Origin: Impatiens glandulifera
Lineage: Eukaryota; Streptophyta; Magnoliopsida; Ericales; Balsaminaceae
Reading direction: 5' to 3'
Assembly: GCF_907164915.1 (NCBI RefSeq)
Contig: NC_061869.1
Coordinates: 43,459,771 to 43,523,770 of the forward strand
Length of the DNA stretch: 64,000 bases
Below the pieces are notes generated by a model that was not told the DNA's origin, searched no databases, and saw nothing but the letters and a program-made list of their open reading frames with translations. Made by a program: the position numbers and the translations under genes. Of this stretch, positions 9,797 through 21,388 are shown in pieces (position 1 is the stretch's first letter; every line of letters starts with the position of its first letter).

Positions 9797-11122
9797 GTTA
9801 GGATCTAGATCGCCGCTGGTGGACCGGGGGTTGGACCGGTTAGCGGTTCACACTCGAAGGGTGGTGGTTAATCCGATTAGAGATTAACACGGGGGTTTCA
9901 ATACTACACAACTTGTCACAAACCCTTGAACTAGGTTCAAGCGCGGAAGAGGTTTGCTTTCAGGTTGAAGCGGTACTGTTGTATGATAGGCACGGTCGGC
10001 TTCGGATGATGAAGATTTGAAGATGGTGGGTCGATTTCGGTAATCTGGATATTCGGTATGGTTAGTATAGAGTCGGTTTGAAGCGGTGTGGTTAAGTTAA
10101 TCGGTTAGATAATGAAGCCGCCAGAGAGTAAATAGCAAGACAGATTTTATGGATGTTCGGAGATAAAACTCCTACGTCACCCCTTCCTCTCGAAACCGCG
10201 AGAAGGATATTCACTAAGGAATACAAGTACAGGCCGATCGAGACTTATTTCCTGCTCGATAACACTTACAATTTACACCGAAATTGTAAAGACACACTTT
10301 AACTTTCAACAATTAGGCTTTCTAAAACAGCACACTCTTATCACTTGTAGTAAATGCTCTTAGCTCAATATCACACTGTTGTCTCTTAATGTCCCGCTTT
10401 TGTCACTGCATTTACTCTTCTTCAGCTACCCCTTTTATAGGTGAAATATGCCAACGGTCATATTTCACTGCCTTGAATCTGATTGGCTGATCAGAAGTGC
10501 AGTGATTCAGTGTTTCAGAGGTTCAGACCTGCGGTCGTTTCCTCAGACCTGATGGTCAATCTCAGACCTGGTATTATGTCTCAGACCTGGCGGTCTGTTC
10601 ATCCGGTGTGTAAGACAAACCTGCCTGGTTTGTCTTTTACTTGATATAGGCACTGTCTGTTTGGACAGTTGTCTGTACTTGGAAGATTTCCTTTCTGGCT
10701 TATCCCGAAGTAGAAGGATCCGGTAGTGCTGTTTTCTGCAGCCTACAGTCTTTTCTCAGACTTGCATGGATATGGAAGTATTCAGACTGCTCCTTTGGTA
10801 TCGTTCTCAACAGATACCCGAATTGTCTTCTTGTACTGGTCGGTCATTTGACTTGGCCGAATGTCTTTTGGTAGTGATGTAACCGGACTTCTTCCGGTTA
10901 TTCTTGTCTTGTGGATGATCGGCTGTTTGATGATTCCGGTTTTGAGCTTTGGCCGATCCTTTCTTTGTGCGGTCACGTTCCGAATATTCTTAATCGGTTT
11001 AGTAGCTTGACCGATTGGTTTTCTTTAGTCGGTTCTCTTGTTTATCCGGTCCGGTTCCTTGTTCCTGCATGGGAAATTTATTTAAGTTAGGTTTATTTGA
11101 ACCGGTCTGAATTTATCTAACA
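9797..11122 (-). repeat. E1 5' LTR, 1326 bp
   Basis: Minus-strand ends are TGTTAGAT and ATCCTAACA, giving TG...CA termini with an inverted repeat TGTTAG/CTAACA. The outer end abuts the 5S-derived array and the inner end abuts the primer-binding site. It contains a TATA box at 10433-10439 and a run of short repeats of CAGACCTG(G/A) type at about 10510-10600. Its R/U5-side sequence is related to that of the E3 LTR. Confidence 0.92.
10433..10439 (-). promoter_or_regulatory. TATA box of the E1 LTR promoter
   Basis: TATAAAA within ACCTATAAAAGGGG on the minus strand. The equivalent site in E2 and E4 also reads CTATAAAAGG, so this is the likely full-length transcript promoter. Confidence 0.7.
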
Positions 11123-11660
11123 TTTTAGACGGACGAATGCAATTTAAGATCACAGTTTTTCAAATTGATTAGTTTTCACGCTATTTTTTTATGCTTTTTC
11201 TTTAATACATAAATCAAATATATAATCGAAATTAACGTTTTTTATAATCCTTCGTTTTTACACTTTTATTTTTTCATTAAAACAATAAAAATCAATTATA
11301 ATGTTCGAAATTAATGTGTTTTTAAAATTGTACATTTTCATTCATCAATTTTTTGATTTTTTATAAAAAAATTAAAAATCAATTAATATGTTCGAAATTA
11401 AGGTGTTTTTTTAAATCCTACATTTCCACGCATCTATTTTTTGTTTTTTTATAAAAACGTTTAAAATTCTGTAAATTGATCTGTTTTAAAGATATTTTGT
11501 ACGTTGTTTTTATATAAAAACATAAAAATCAAATAAATAGTTCGAAATTAACGTCTTTTTAAAATCGTTTGTTTTTTTTCATAAAAACATTAAAAATGAG
11601 TGTTACATTAACGCTTATTCTATTTGGTTCCTTTTAATCGTTATTGAATAAAATATAAAA

Positions 11661-11778
11661 GGTGTGCGACGCGAGAACTTTCCAGGGGATACTATACCTA
11701 GTACTACTCTCGCCTATACACGCTTAATTAGGAAGTTCTTATAGGATTCGATGCATGAGTTCTAGTATGATCGTACCG
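11661..11778 (-). pseudogene. 5S rRNA-like segment 1, class A
   Basis: Reverse-strand match to plant 5S: the exact block CTAGTACTACTCTCGCC plus CACGCTTAA, AGTTCTGAT and TATGATCG. Class A differs from canonical 5S at GCCTATACACGC and AGGATTCGATGCATGAG. It is followed on the minus strand by TTTT, as expected for Pol III termination. Confidence 0.85.
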
Positions 11779-12408
11779 TTATATGATGAACAATTTATTC
11801 TTTGATATTTCATAATTTCAAAAAAAAGTTTTTTCATGAAATTTTAAATAGACGAGTTTTAGACGGACGAACGCAATTTAAGATCACAGTTTTTCAAATT
11901 GATTAGTTTTCACGCTATTTTTTTATGCTTTTTCTTTAATACATAAATCAAATATATAATCGAAATTAACGTTTTTTATAATCCTTCGTTTTTACACTTT
12001 TATTTTTTATTTTTTTATTTTTTCATTAAACAATAAAAATCAATTATAATGTTCGAAATTAATGTGTTTTTAAAATTGTACATTTTCATTCATCAATTTT
12101 TTGATTTTTTATAAAAAAATTAAAAATCAATTAATATGTTCGAAATTAAGGTGTTTTTTTAAATCCTACATTTCCACGCATCTATTTTTTGTTTTTTTAT
12201 AAAAACGTTTAAAATTCTGTAAATTGATCTGTTTTAAAGATATTTTGTACGTTGTTTTTATATAAAAACATAAAAATCAAATAAATAGTTCGAAATTAAC
12301 GTCTTTTTAAAATCGTTTGTTTTTTTTCATAAAAACATTAAAAATGAGTGTTACATTAACGCTTATTCTATTTGGTTCCTTTTAATCGTTATTGAATAAA
12401 ATATAAAA

Positions 12409-12526
12409 GGTGTGCGACGCGAGAACTTGCAAGGGGTTACTATACCTAGTACTACTCTCGCCTATACACGCTTAATTAGGAAGTTCTGATAGGATTCGAT
12501 GCATGAGTTCTAGTATGATCGTACCG
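12409..12526 (-). pseudogene. 5S rRNA-like segment 2, class A
   Basis: Starts 748 bp after segment 1 and differs from it at only a few bases (TTGCAAGGGGTTAC in place of TTTCCAGGGGATAC). Confidence 0.85.
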
Positions 12527-13151
12527 TTATATGATGAACAATTTATTCTTTGATATTTCATAATTTCAAAAAAAAGTTTTTTTATGAAATTTTAAATAGA
12601 CGAGTTTTAGACGGACGAATGCAATTTAAGATCACAGTTTTTCAAATTGATTAGTTTTCACGCTATTTTTTTATGCTTTTTCTTTAATACATAAATCAAA
12701 TATATAATCGAAATTAACGTTTTTTTATAATCCTTCGTTTTTATACTTTTATTTTTTATTTTTTTCATTAAAACAATAAAAATCAATTATAATGTTCGAA
12801 ATTAATGTGTTTTTAAAATTGTACATTTTCATTCATCAATTTTTTGATTTTTTATAAAAAAATTAAAAATCAATTAATATGTTCGAAATTAAGGTGTTTT
12901 TTTAAATCGTACATTTCCACGCATCTATTTTTTGTTTTTTTATAAAAACGTTTAAAATTCTGTAAATTGATCTGTTTTAAAGATATTTTGTACGTTGTTT
13001 TTATATAAAAACATAAAAATCAAATAAATAGTTCGAAATTAACGTCTTTTTAAAATCGTTTGTTTTTTTTCATAAAAACATTAAAAATGAGTGTTACATT
13101 AACGCTTATTCTATTTGGTTCCTTTTAATCGTTATTGAATAAAATATAAAA

Positions 13152-13269
13152 GGTGTGCGACGCGAGAACTTGCCAGGGGTTACTATACCTAGTACTACTC
13201 TCGCCTATACACCCTTAATTAGGAAGTTCTGATAGGATTCGATGCATGAGTTCTAGTATGATCGTACCG
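13152..13269 (-). pseudogene. 5S rRNA-like segment 3, class A
   Basis: Interval 743 bp. Carries CACCCTTAATTAGG where most copies have CACGCTTAATTAGG, a variant shared with segments 5 and 6. Confidence 0.85.
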
Positions 13270-13897
13270 TTATATGATGAACAATTTATTCTTTGATATT
13301 TCATAATTTCAAAAAAAAAATTTTTTATGAAATTCTAAATAGACGAGTTTTAAACGGACGAATGCAATTTAAGATCACAGTTTTTCAAATTGATCAGTTT
13401 TCACGCTATTTTTATATACTTTTTCTTTAAAACATAAATCAAATATATAATCGAAATTAACGTTTTTTTATAATCCTTCGTTTTTACACTTTTATTTTTT
13501 ATTTTTTTCATTAAAACATTAAAAATCAATTATAATGTTCGAAATTAACGTGTTTTTAAAATTGTACATTTTCACTCATCAATTTTTTGATTTTTTATAA
13601 AAAAATTAAAAATCAATTAATATGTTCGAAATTAAGGTGTTTTTTTAAATCGTACATTTCCACGCATCTATTTTTTGTTTTTTTTTTATAAAAACGTTTA
13701 AAATTCTACAAACTGATCTGTTTTAAAGATATTTTGTACGTTGTTTTTATATAAAAACATAAAAATCAAATAAATAGTTCGAAATTAACGTCTTTTTAAA
13801 ATCGTTTGTTTTTTTTCATAAAAACATTAAAAATGAGTGTTACATTAACGCTTATTCTATTTGGTTCCTTTTAATCGTTATTGAATAAAATATAAAA

Positions 13898-14015
13898 GGT
13901 GTGCGACGCGAGAACTTGCAAGGGGTTACTATACCTAGTACTACTCTCGCCTATACACGCTTAATTAGGAAGTTCTGATAGGATTCGATGCATGAGTTCT
14001 AGTATGATCGTACCG
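13898..14015 (-). pseudogene. 5S rRNA-like segment 4, class A
   Basis: Interval 746 bp. Shares TTGCAAGGGG with segment 2. Confidence 0.85.
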
Positions 14016-14641
14016 TTATATGATGAACAATTTATTCTTTGATATTTCATAATTTCAAAAAAAAGTTTTTTTATGAAATTTTAAATAGAGGAGTTTTAGA
14101 CGGACGAATGCAATTTAAGACCACAGTTTTTCAAATTGATCAGTTTTCACGCTATTTTTATATGCTTTTTCTTTAATACATAAATCAAATATATAATCGA
14201 AATTAACGTTTTTTTATAATCCTTCGTTTTTATACTTTTATTTTTTATTGTTTTAATGAAAACAATAAAAAATCAATTATAATGTTCGAAATTAATGTGT
14301 TTTTAAAATTGTACATTTTCACTCATCAATTTTTTGATTTTTTATAAAAAAATTAAAAATCAATTAATATGTTCGAAATTAAGGTGTTTTTTTAAATCGT
14401 ACATCTCCACGCATCTATTTTTTGTTTTTTTATAAAAACGTTTAAAATTCTGTAAATTGATCTGTTTTAAAGATATTTTGTACGTTGTTTTTATATAAAA
14501 ACATAAAAATCAAATAAATAGTTCGAAATTAACGTCTTTTTAAAATCGTTTGTTTTTTTTCATAAAAACATTAAAAATGAGTGTTACATTAACGCTTATT
14601 CTATTTGGTTCCTTTTAATCGTTATTGAATAAAATATAAAA

Positions 14642-14759
14642 GGTGTGCGACGCGAGAACTTGCAAGGGGTTACTATACCTAGTACTACTCTCGCCTATAC
14701 ACCCTTAATTAGGAAGTTCTGATAGGATTCGATGCATGAGTTCTAGTATGATCGTACCG
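14642..14759 (-). pseudogene. 5S rRNA-like segment 5, class A
   Basis: Interval 744 bp. Same CACCCTTAA variant as segment 3; the flanking spacer is also closest to that unit, suggesting a two-unit amplification step. Confidence 0.85.
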
Positions 14760-15383
14760 TTATATGATGAACAATTTATTCTTTGATATTTCATAATTTC
14801 AAAAAAAAATTTTTTTATGAAATTCTAAATAGACGAGTTTTAAACGGACGAATGCAATTTAAGATCACAGTTTTTCAAATTGATCAGTTTTCACGCTATT
14901 TTTATATACTTTTTCTTTAAAACATAAATCAAATATATAATCGAAATTAACGTTTTTTTATAATCCTTCGTTTTTACACTTTTATTTTTTATTTTTTCAT
15001 TAAAACATTAAAAATCAATTATAATGTTCGAAATTAACGTGTTTTTAAAATTGTACATTTTCACTCATCAATTTTTTGATTTTTTATAAAAAAATTAAAA
15101 ATCAATTAATATGTTCGAAATTAAGGTGTTTTTTTAAATCGTACATTTCACGCATCTATTTTTGTTTTTTTTTATAAAAACGTTTAAAATTCTGTAAATT
15201 GATCTGTTTTAAAGATATTTTGTACGTTGTTTTTATATAAAAACATAAAAATCAAATAAATAGTTCGAAATTAACGTCTTTTTAAAATCGTTTGTTTTTT
15301 TTCATAAATACATTAAAAATGAGTGTTACATTAACGCTTATTCTATTTGGTTCCTTTTAATCGTTATTGAATAAAATATAAAA

Positions 15384-15501
15384 GGTGTGCGACGCGAGAA
15401 CTTGCAAGGGGTTACTATACCTAGTACTACTCTCGCCTATACACCCTTAATTAGGAAGTTCTGATAGGATTCGATGCATGAGTTCTAGTATGATCGTACC
15501 G
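15384..15501 (-). pseudogene. 5S rRNA-like segment 6, class A
   Basis: Interval 742 bp. CACCCTTAA variant again. Confidence 0.85.
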
Positions 15502-16125
15502 TTATATGATGAACAATTTATTCTTTGATATTTCATAATTTCAAAAAAAAAAAATTTATGAAATTCTAAATAGACGAGTTTTAAACGGACGAATGCAATT
15601 TAAGATCACAGTTTTTCAAATTGATCAGTTTTCACGCTATTTTTATAAGCTTTTTCTTTAAAACATAAATCAAATATATAATCGAAATTAACGTTTTTTT
15701 ATAATCCTTCGTTTTTACACTTTTATTTTTTATTTTTTTCATTAAAACATTAAAAATCAATTATAATGTTCGAAATTAACGTGTTTTTAAAATTGTACAT
15801 TTTCACTCATCAATTTTTTGATTTTTTATAAAAAAATTAAAAATCAATTAATATGTTCGAAATTAAGGTGTTTTTTTAAATCGTACATTTTCACGCATCT
15901 ATTTTTTGTTTTTTTATAAAAACGTTTAAAATTCTATAAATTGATCTGTTTCAAAGATATTTTGTATGTTGTTTTTATATAAAAACATAAAAATCAAATA
16001 AATAGTTCGAAATTAACGTCTTTTAAAAATCGTTTGTTTTTTTTCATATATACATTAAAAATGAGTGTTACATTAACGTTTATTCTATTTGGTTCCTTTT
16101 AATCGTTATTGAATAAAATATAAAA

Positions 16126-16243
16126 GGTGTGCGACGCGAGAACTTGCCAGGGGTTACTATACCTAGTACTACTCTCGCCTATACACGCTTAATTAGGAAA
16201 TTCTGATAGGATTCGATGCATGAGTTCTAGTATGATCGTACCG
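16126..16243 (-). pseudogene. 5S rRNA-like segment 7, class A
   Basis: Interval 742 bp. AGGAAATTCTGAT replaces AGGAAGTTCTGAT, as in segment 10. Confidence 0.85.
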
Positions 16244-16867
16244 TTATATGATGAACAATTTATTCTTTGATATTTCATAATTTCAAAAAAAAGTTTTTTT
16301 ATGAAATTTTAAATAGACGAGTTTTAGACGGACGAATGCAATTTAAGATCACAGTTTTTCAAATTAATCAGTTTTCACGCTATTTTTTTATGTTTTTTCT
16401 TTAATACATAAATCAAATATATAATCGAAATTAACGTTTTTTTATAATCCTTCGTTTTTACACTTTTATTTTTTATTTTTTTCATTAAAACATTAAAAAT
16501 CAATTATAATGTTCGAAATTAACGTGTTTTTAAAATTGTACATTTTCAATCATCAATTTTTTGATTTTTTATAAAACAATTAAAAATCAATTAATATGTT
16601 CGAAATTAAGGTGTTTTTTTAAATCGTACATTTTCACGCATCTATTTTTTGTTTTTTTTATAAAAACGTTTAAAATTCTATAAATTGATTTGTTTTAAAG
16701 ATATTTTGTATGTTGTTTTTATATAAAAACATAAAAATCAAATAAATAGTTCGAAATTAACGCCTTTTTAAAATCGTTTGTTTTTTTCATAAAAACATCA
16801 AAAATGAGTGTTACATTAACGTTTATTCTATTTGGTTCCTTTTAATCGTTATTTAAAAAAATAAAAA

Positions 16868-16985
16868 GGTGTGCGATACGAGAACTTGCCAGGGGTCACT
16901 CAACCTAGTACTACTCTCGCCCAAGCACGCTTAATTAGGGAGTTCTGATGGGATCCGATGCATTAGTACTAGTATGATCGAACCG
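16868..16985 (-). pseudogene. 5S rRNA-like segment 8, class B (closest to canonical 5S)
   Basis: Keeps TCGCCCAAGCACGCTTAA, GGAGTTCTGATGGGATCC and GCATTAGTAC exactly or nearly as in functional plant 5S. Still differs from canonical 5S near both ends and at AATTAGGG, so it is probably not functional. Confidence 0.88.
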
Positions 16986-17209
16986 TTATACGATTAACAA
17001 TTTATTCATTTGATATTTCATAATTTAAATTTTTTTTAATGAAATTCTAAATAGACGAGTTTTAAACGGATGAAGGAAATTTACGATCACAGTTTCTTCA
17101 AATTGACCTGTTTTCTCGATATTTTTGTATACTTTTTCATTAAAAATGAATGTTACATTAACAATTATTCGATTTGGTTCATTTTAATCGTTATTTAAAA
17201 AATATAAAA

Positions 17210-17327
17210 GGAGTGCGACACAAGAACTTGCAAGGGATTACTCAACCAAGTACTACTCTCGGCCAAACACGCTTAATTAGGAAGTTCTGATACGATTCGA
17301 TGCATGAGTTCTAGTATGATCGTATCG
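17210..17327 (-). pseudogene. 5S rRNA-like segment 9, class C (short unit)
   Basis: Only 342 bp after segment 8. Class C markers: GAGTGCGACACAAGAAC, CTCGGCCAAACACGC and ATACGATTCGATGC. The spacer lacks the middle sub-repeats. Confidence 0.85.
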
Positions 17328-17953
17328 TTATATGATGAACAATTTATTCTTTGATAATTCATAATTTCAAAAAAAGTTTTTTTTATGAAATTCTAAATAG
17401 ACGAGTTTTAAACGGACGAAGGTAGTTTAAGATCACAGTTTTTCAAATTGATCAGTTTTCACGCTATTTTTGTATGCTTTTTCTTTAAAACATAAATCAA
17501 ATATATAATCGAAATTAACGTTTTTTTTATAATCCTTCGTTTTTACACTTTTATTTTATTTTTTTTCATTAAAACATTAAAAATCAATTATAATGTTCAA
17601 AATTAACGTGTTTTTAAAATTGTACATTTTCACTCATCAATTTTTTGATTTTTTATAAAAAATTAAAAATCAATTAAGATGTTCGAAATTAAGGTGTTTT
17701 TTTAAATCGTACATTTTCACGCATCTATTTTTTGTTTTTTTTTATAAAAACGTTTAAAATTCTGTAAATTGATCTGTTTTAAAGATATTTTGTACGTTGT
17801 TTTTATATAAAAATATAAAAATCAAATAAATAGTTCGAAATTAACGTCTTTTTAAAATCGTTTGTTTTTTTTCATATAAACATTAAAAATGAGTGTTACA
17901 TTAACGTTTATTCTATTTGGTTCCTTTTAATCGTTATTGAATAAAATATAAAA

Positions 17954-18071
17954 GGTGTGCGACACGAGAACTTGCCAGGGGTTACTATACCTAGTACTAC
18001 TCTCGCCTATACACGCTTAATTAGGAAATTCTGATAGGATTCGATGCATGAGTTCTAGTATGATCGTACCG
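17954..18071 (-). pseudogene. 5S rRNA-like segment 10, class A
   Basis: Interval 744 bp. Has GCGACACGAG where segments 1-7 have GCGACGCGAG; segments 11, 12 and 14 share this. Confidence 0.85.
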
Positions 18072-18695
18072 TTATATGATGAACAATTTATTCTTTGATA
18101 TTTCATAATTTCAAAAAAAAGTTTTTTTATGAAATTTTAAATAGACGAGTTTTAGACGGACGAATGCAGTTTAAGATCACAGTTTTTCAAATTGATCAGT
18201 TTTCACGCTATTTTTATATGCTTTTTCTTTAAAACATAAATCAAATATATAATCGAAATTAACGTTTTTTTATAATCCTTCGTTTTTACACTTTTATTTT
18301 TTTATTTTTTTCATTAAAACATTAAAAATCAATTATAATGTTCGAAATTAACGTGTTTTTAAAATTGTACATTTTCACTCATCAATTTTTTGATTTTTTA
18401 TAAAAAATTAAAAATCAATTAATATGTTCGAAATTAAGGTGTTTTTTTAAATCGTACATTTTCACGCATCTATTTTTTGTTTTTTTATAAAAACGTTTAA
18501 AATTCTGTAAATTGATCTGTTTTAAAGATATTTTGTACGTTGTTTTTATATAAAAACATAAAAATCAAATAAATAGTTCGAAATTAACGTCTTTTTAAAA
18601 TCGTTTGTTTTTTTCATAAAAACATTAAAAATGAGTGTTACATTAACGTTTATTCTATTTGGTTCCTTTTAATCGTTATTGAATAAAATATAAAA

Positions 18696-18813
18696 GGTGT
18701 GCGACACGAGAACTTGCCAGGGGTTACTATACCTAGTACTACTCTCGCCTATACACGCTTAATTAGGAAGTTCTGATAGGATTCGATGCATGAGTTCTAG
18801 TATGATCGTACCG
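18696..18813 (-). pseudogene. 5S rRNA-like segment 11, class A
   Basis: Interval 742 bp; GCGACACGAG subtype. Confidence 0.85.
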
Positions 18814-19436
18814 TTATATGATGAACAATTTATTCTTTGATATTTCATAATTTCAAAAAAAATGTTTTTTATGAAATTCTAAATAGACGAGTTTTAAACG
18901 GACGAATGCAGTTTAAGATCACAGTTTTTCAAATTGATCAGTTTTCACGCTATTTTTATATGCTTTTTCTTTAAAACATAAATCAAATATATAATCGAAA
19001 TTAACGTTTTTTTATAATCCTTCGTTTTTACACTTTTATTTTTTATTTTTTTCATTAAAACATTAAAAATCAATTATAATGTTCGAAATTAACGTGTTTT
19101 TAAAATTGTACATTTTCACTCATCAATTTTTTGATTTTTTATAAAAAATTAAAAATCAATTAATATGTTCGAAATTAAGGTGTTTTTTTAAATCGTACAT
19201 TTTCACGCATCTATTTTTTGTTTTTTTATAAAAACGTTTAAAATTCTGTAAATTGATCTGTTTTAAAGATATTTTGTACGTTGTTTTTATATAAAAACAT
19301 AAAAATCAAATAAATAGTTCGAAATTAACGTCTTTTTAAAATCGTTTGTTTTTTTCATAAAAACATTAAAAATGAGTGTTACATTAACGTTTATTCTATT
19401 TGGTTCCTTTTAATCGTTATTGAATAAAATATAAAA

Positions 19437-19554
19437 GGTGTGCGACACGAGAACTTGCCAGGGGTTACTATACCTAGTACTACTCTCGCCTATACACGCT
19501 TAATTAGGAAGTTCTGATAGGATTCGATGCATGAGTTCTAGTATGATCGTACCG
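19437..19554 (-). pseudogene. 5S rRNA-like segment 12, class A
   Basis: Interval 741 bp; nearly identical to segment 11. Confidence 0.85.
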
Positions 19555-19781
19555 TTATATGATGAACAATTTATTCTTTGATATTTCATAATTTCAAAAA
19601 AAAGTTTTTTTATGAAATTCTAAATAGACGAGTTTTAAACGGACGAATGCAGTTTAAGATCACAGTTTTTCAAATTGACCCATTTTTACGATATATTTGT
19701 ATACCTTTTCATTAAAAATGAATGTTACATTAACAGTTATTCGATTTGGTTCATTTTAATCGTTATTTAAAAAATATAAAA

Positions 19782-19899
19782 GGAGTGCGACACAAGAACT
19801 TGCAAGGGGTTACTCAACCAAGTACTACTCTCGGCCAAACACGCTTAATTATGAAGTTCTGATACGATTCGATGGATGAGTTCTAGTATGATCGTACTG
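19782..19899 (-). pseudogene. 5S rRNA-like segment 13, class C (short unit)
   Basis: Interval 345 bp. Last copy before the E2 insertion at 20064. Confidence 0.85.
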
Positions 19900-20058
19900 T
19901 TATATGATGAACAATTTATTCTTTGATAATTCATAATTTCAAAAAAAGCTTTTTTATGAAATTCTAAATAGACGAGTTTTAAACGGACGAAGGTAGTTTA
20001 AGATCATAGTTTCTTCAAATTTATCAGTTTTCACGCAATTTTTGTATGATTTTTCTTT

Positions 20059-20063
20059 AAAAC
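20059..20063. repeat. E2 target-site duplication, left copy
   Basis: AAAAC, identical to 36971-36975. In uninterrupted units the sequence reads CTTTAAAACATAAATC, so removing E2 and one AAAAC restores the array exactly. Confidence 0.92.
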
Positions 20064-21343
20064 GGATAAGAAAAATTAAGTAAGTTAATTTTCAAACCGG
20101 CCATACATTACAAGTTTTGAATATTTATTCTAAATAATCAAAAAGGGAGAAATTGATAAGAAAAATTAAGTAAAGTTAATTTTTGGAACCGACAAGAAAA
20201 ACTAAACAACTGTTCACTTCTATGTGCAGGAACAGATCAAATTGTATAAACCGGTTGGAGCCTCATAAACCGGCTGTTGAAAACTTCAAAAAATCCAGTT
20301 CCAAGTGATCAAGTCAAGATCAGAGGAACCGGTTTTTACTCTCTCAAGAGACCGGCTAGCAAAGACAAAGTTTACATTCCAACCGGACTATACTGTGTAA
20401 GAAGCAACCGGAAACTACAAATTGCAGAGATGACGTAATATGACGTGTCTCGAAGGGATAAAAGAAGATAAGATCCGATCAGAAGCATGCGAGGAAAGCA
20501 ATGATGATTTACTGATCCAACGTTGACAACCGGAAGGTGCATGCCAGACACGTGTCCGAATCTGCAAACCGGTTACGTCATCTTATACTCAGAGGTGTCT
20601 GCATGCTTGCCAAGTGTTGAGGAAGGTGAAACGTGCAAGCAACCTCCCTGTACCGGCGTGATGCTGGATTAACCAATCCCACGGTGAGAGAAGAATGTGA
20701 CCGTTGGGATCGTCCTCACTATAAAAGGAAGACGAAGCGACCTCATTAATAGCGACACAAGTTACGAAAATCTTAAAGAGATAAAGAAATCTTACGCACG
20801 ATCCAAAACCGTTGTGTCATTAACCGGAAGCTTTGTCTGTGTGTGTTTGTATTGCGTTGTGTATTACATCAAGAGTGAGTTGGTGTAACCGGCGAGTAGC
20901 GAGTTGGGCTCGACCGACATTGTAATTGTTGTAACGTTGAAAGTTAGTGGAGATCCTTCTCATAACCTGAGAAGAAGGGGTGACGTAGGAGAGTTTGCTC
21001 CGAACATCCATAAAAAACCTTGTCTCGTGTTATTTCCTTCATTTACTGCTTACTCACTTAATCTAACCAAAACAATCTTACTCCGTATATCAAAAACCGG
21101 TCCACTCATATCTTTAAAACCGACTCCTTCTAAACATCATCTAAGTCGCATACGTTGCTTCAAAATGAAACAAACATTTTTGCCCTTGAACCCGGTTCAA
21201 GAGTCTGTGACAGTTTGCGAAGTGCTGAGAACGGTTATAGTCTCTAACCGGACTATCACTAAAGTGTTGTGTGTTGTGTAAGCGGCCACCCTTCCTAAAA
21301 CCGGAAACAATCCGGTCCTCCAAGGGCGTCACCGATCCTAACA
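20064..21343 (+). repeat. E2 LTR1 (5' LTR)
   Basis: Runs from GGATAAGAAAAATTAAG to GATCCTAACA. It starts at a site that in LTR2 and LTR3 is internal, just after a second copy of the purine tract AAAAAGGGAGAAAT. Its first base is G where TG is expected. It contains the TATA box at 20720. Confidence 0.9.
20720..20727 (+). promoter_or_regulatory. TATA box of the E2 LTR1 promoter
   Basis: TATAAAAG within CCTCACTATAAAAGGAAG. The same site is present in LTR2 (about 32685) and LTR3 (about 36347). Confidence 0.7.
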
Positions 21344-21345
21344 AT

Positions 21346-21357
21346 TGGTATCAGAGC
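21346..21357 (+). promoter_or_regulatory. E2 primer-binding site
   Basis: TGGTATCAGAGC, two bases after LTR1, complementary to the initiator-Met tRNA 3' end. Confidence 0.93.
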
Positions 21358-21388
21358 GAGGTTCTTAGCACTCAAGCAATCGAAGAAG

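Larger units (their letters stand above)
1..11122 (-). mobile_element. E1: Ty1/copia LTR retrotransposon, Sirevirus-like, 3' part cut by window start
   Basis: Read on the minus strand the order is 5' LTR, primer-binding site, gag, pol (protease, integrase, reverse transcriptase, RNase H), then three accessory ORFs A, B and C. Integrase before reverse transcriptase is the copia order. The 3' LTR lies beyond the left edge. At the right edge the LTR terminus (TGTTAG on the minus strand) abuts the 5S-derived array. Gag is intact; pol has one nonsense codon near its end, ORF B one near its start, and ORF C two. It is therefore the best preserved element here. Sirevirus affinity is inferred from the reverse-transcriptase and integrase wording and the repeated purine tracts in related copies. 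Confidence 0.93.
11123..20063 (-). repeat. 5S rDNA-derived tandem array, left block
   Basis: Head-to-tail units of 741-748 bp, plus two short junction intervals of about 342-345 bp. Each unit has a 5S rRNA-like segment of about 118 bp (minus strand) and an A+T-rich spacer. The spacer contains sub-repeats marked by TTCGAAATTAA; in one unit these fall near 13452, 13540, 13626 and 13778, giving roughly 87-bp spacing with one larger gap. Units 1-7 are very similar to each other. E2 is inserted at 20064, and the array resumes in phase at 36971. Confidence 0.93.

Noticed and set aside
16868..16985. A functional 5S rRNA gene
   Set aside because: The best copy still differs from the conserved plant 5S sequence near both ends and in the AATTAGGG region, and the usual GC at about -12 is not seen. 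I call it 5S-derived.
11123..20063. CRISPR-like array
   Set aside because: Period of about 742 bp, plant context and 5S content; the repeats are tandem rDNA-type units, not short repeats with unique spacers.
20697..20888. 63-codon open frame repeated in E2 LTR1, LTR2 and LTR3 (also 32662 and 36324)
   Set aside because: It starts upstream of the TATA box and crosses it, so it cannot lie wholly in the LTR transcript; repetition follows from LTR identity. E4 LTRs have no counterpart.
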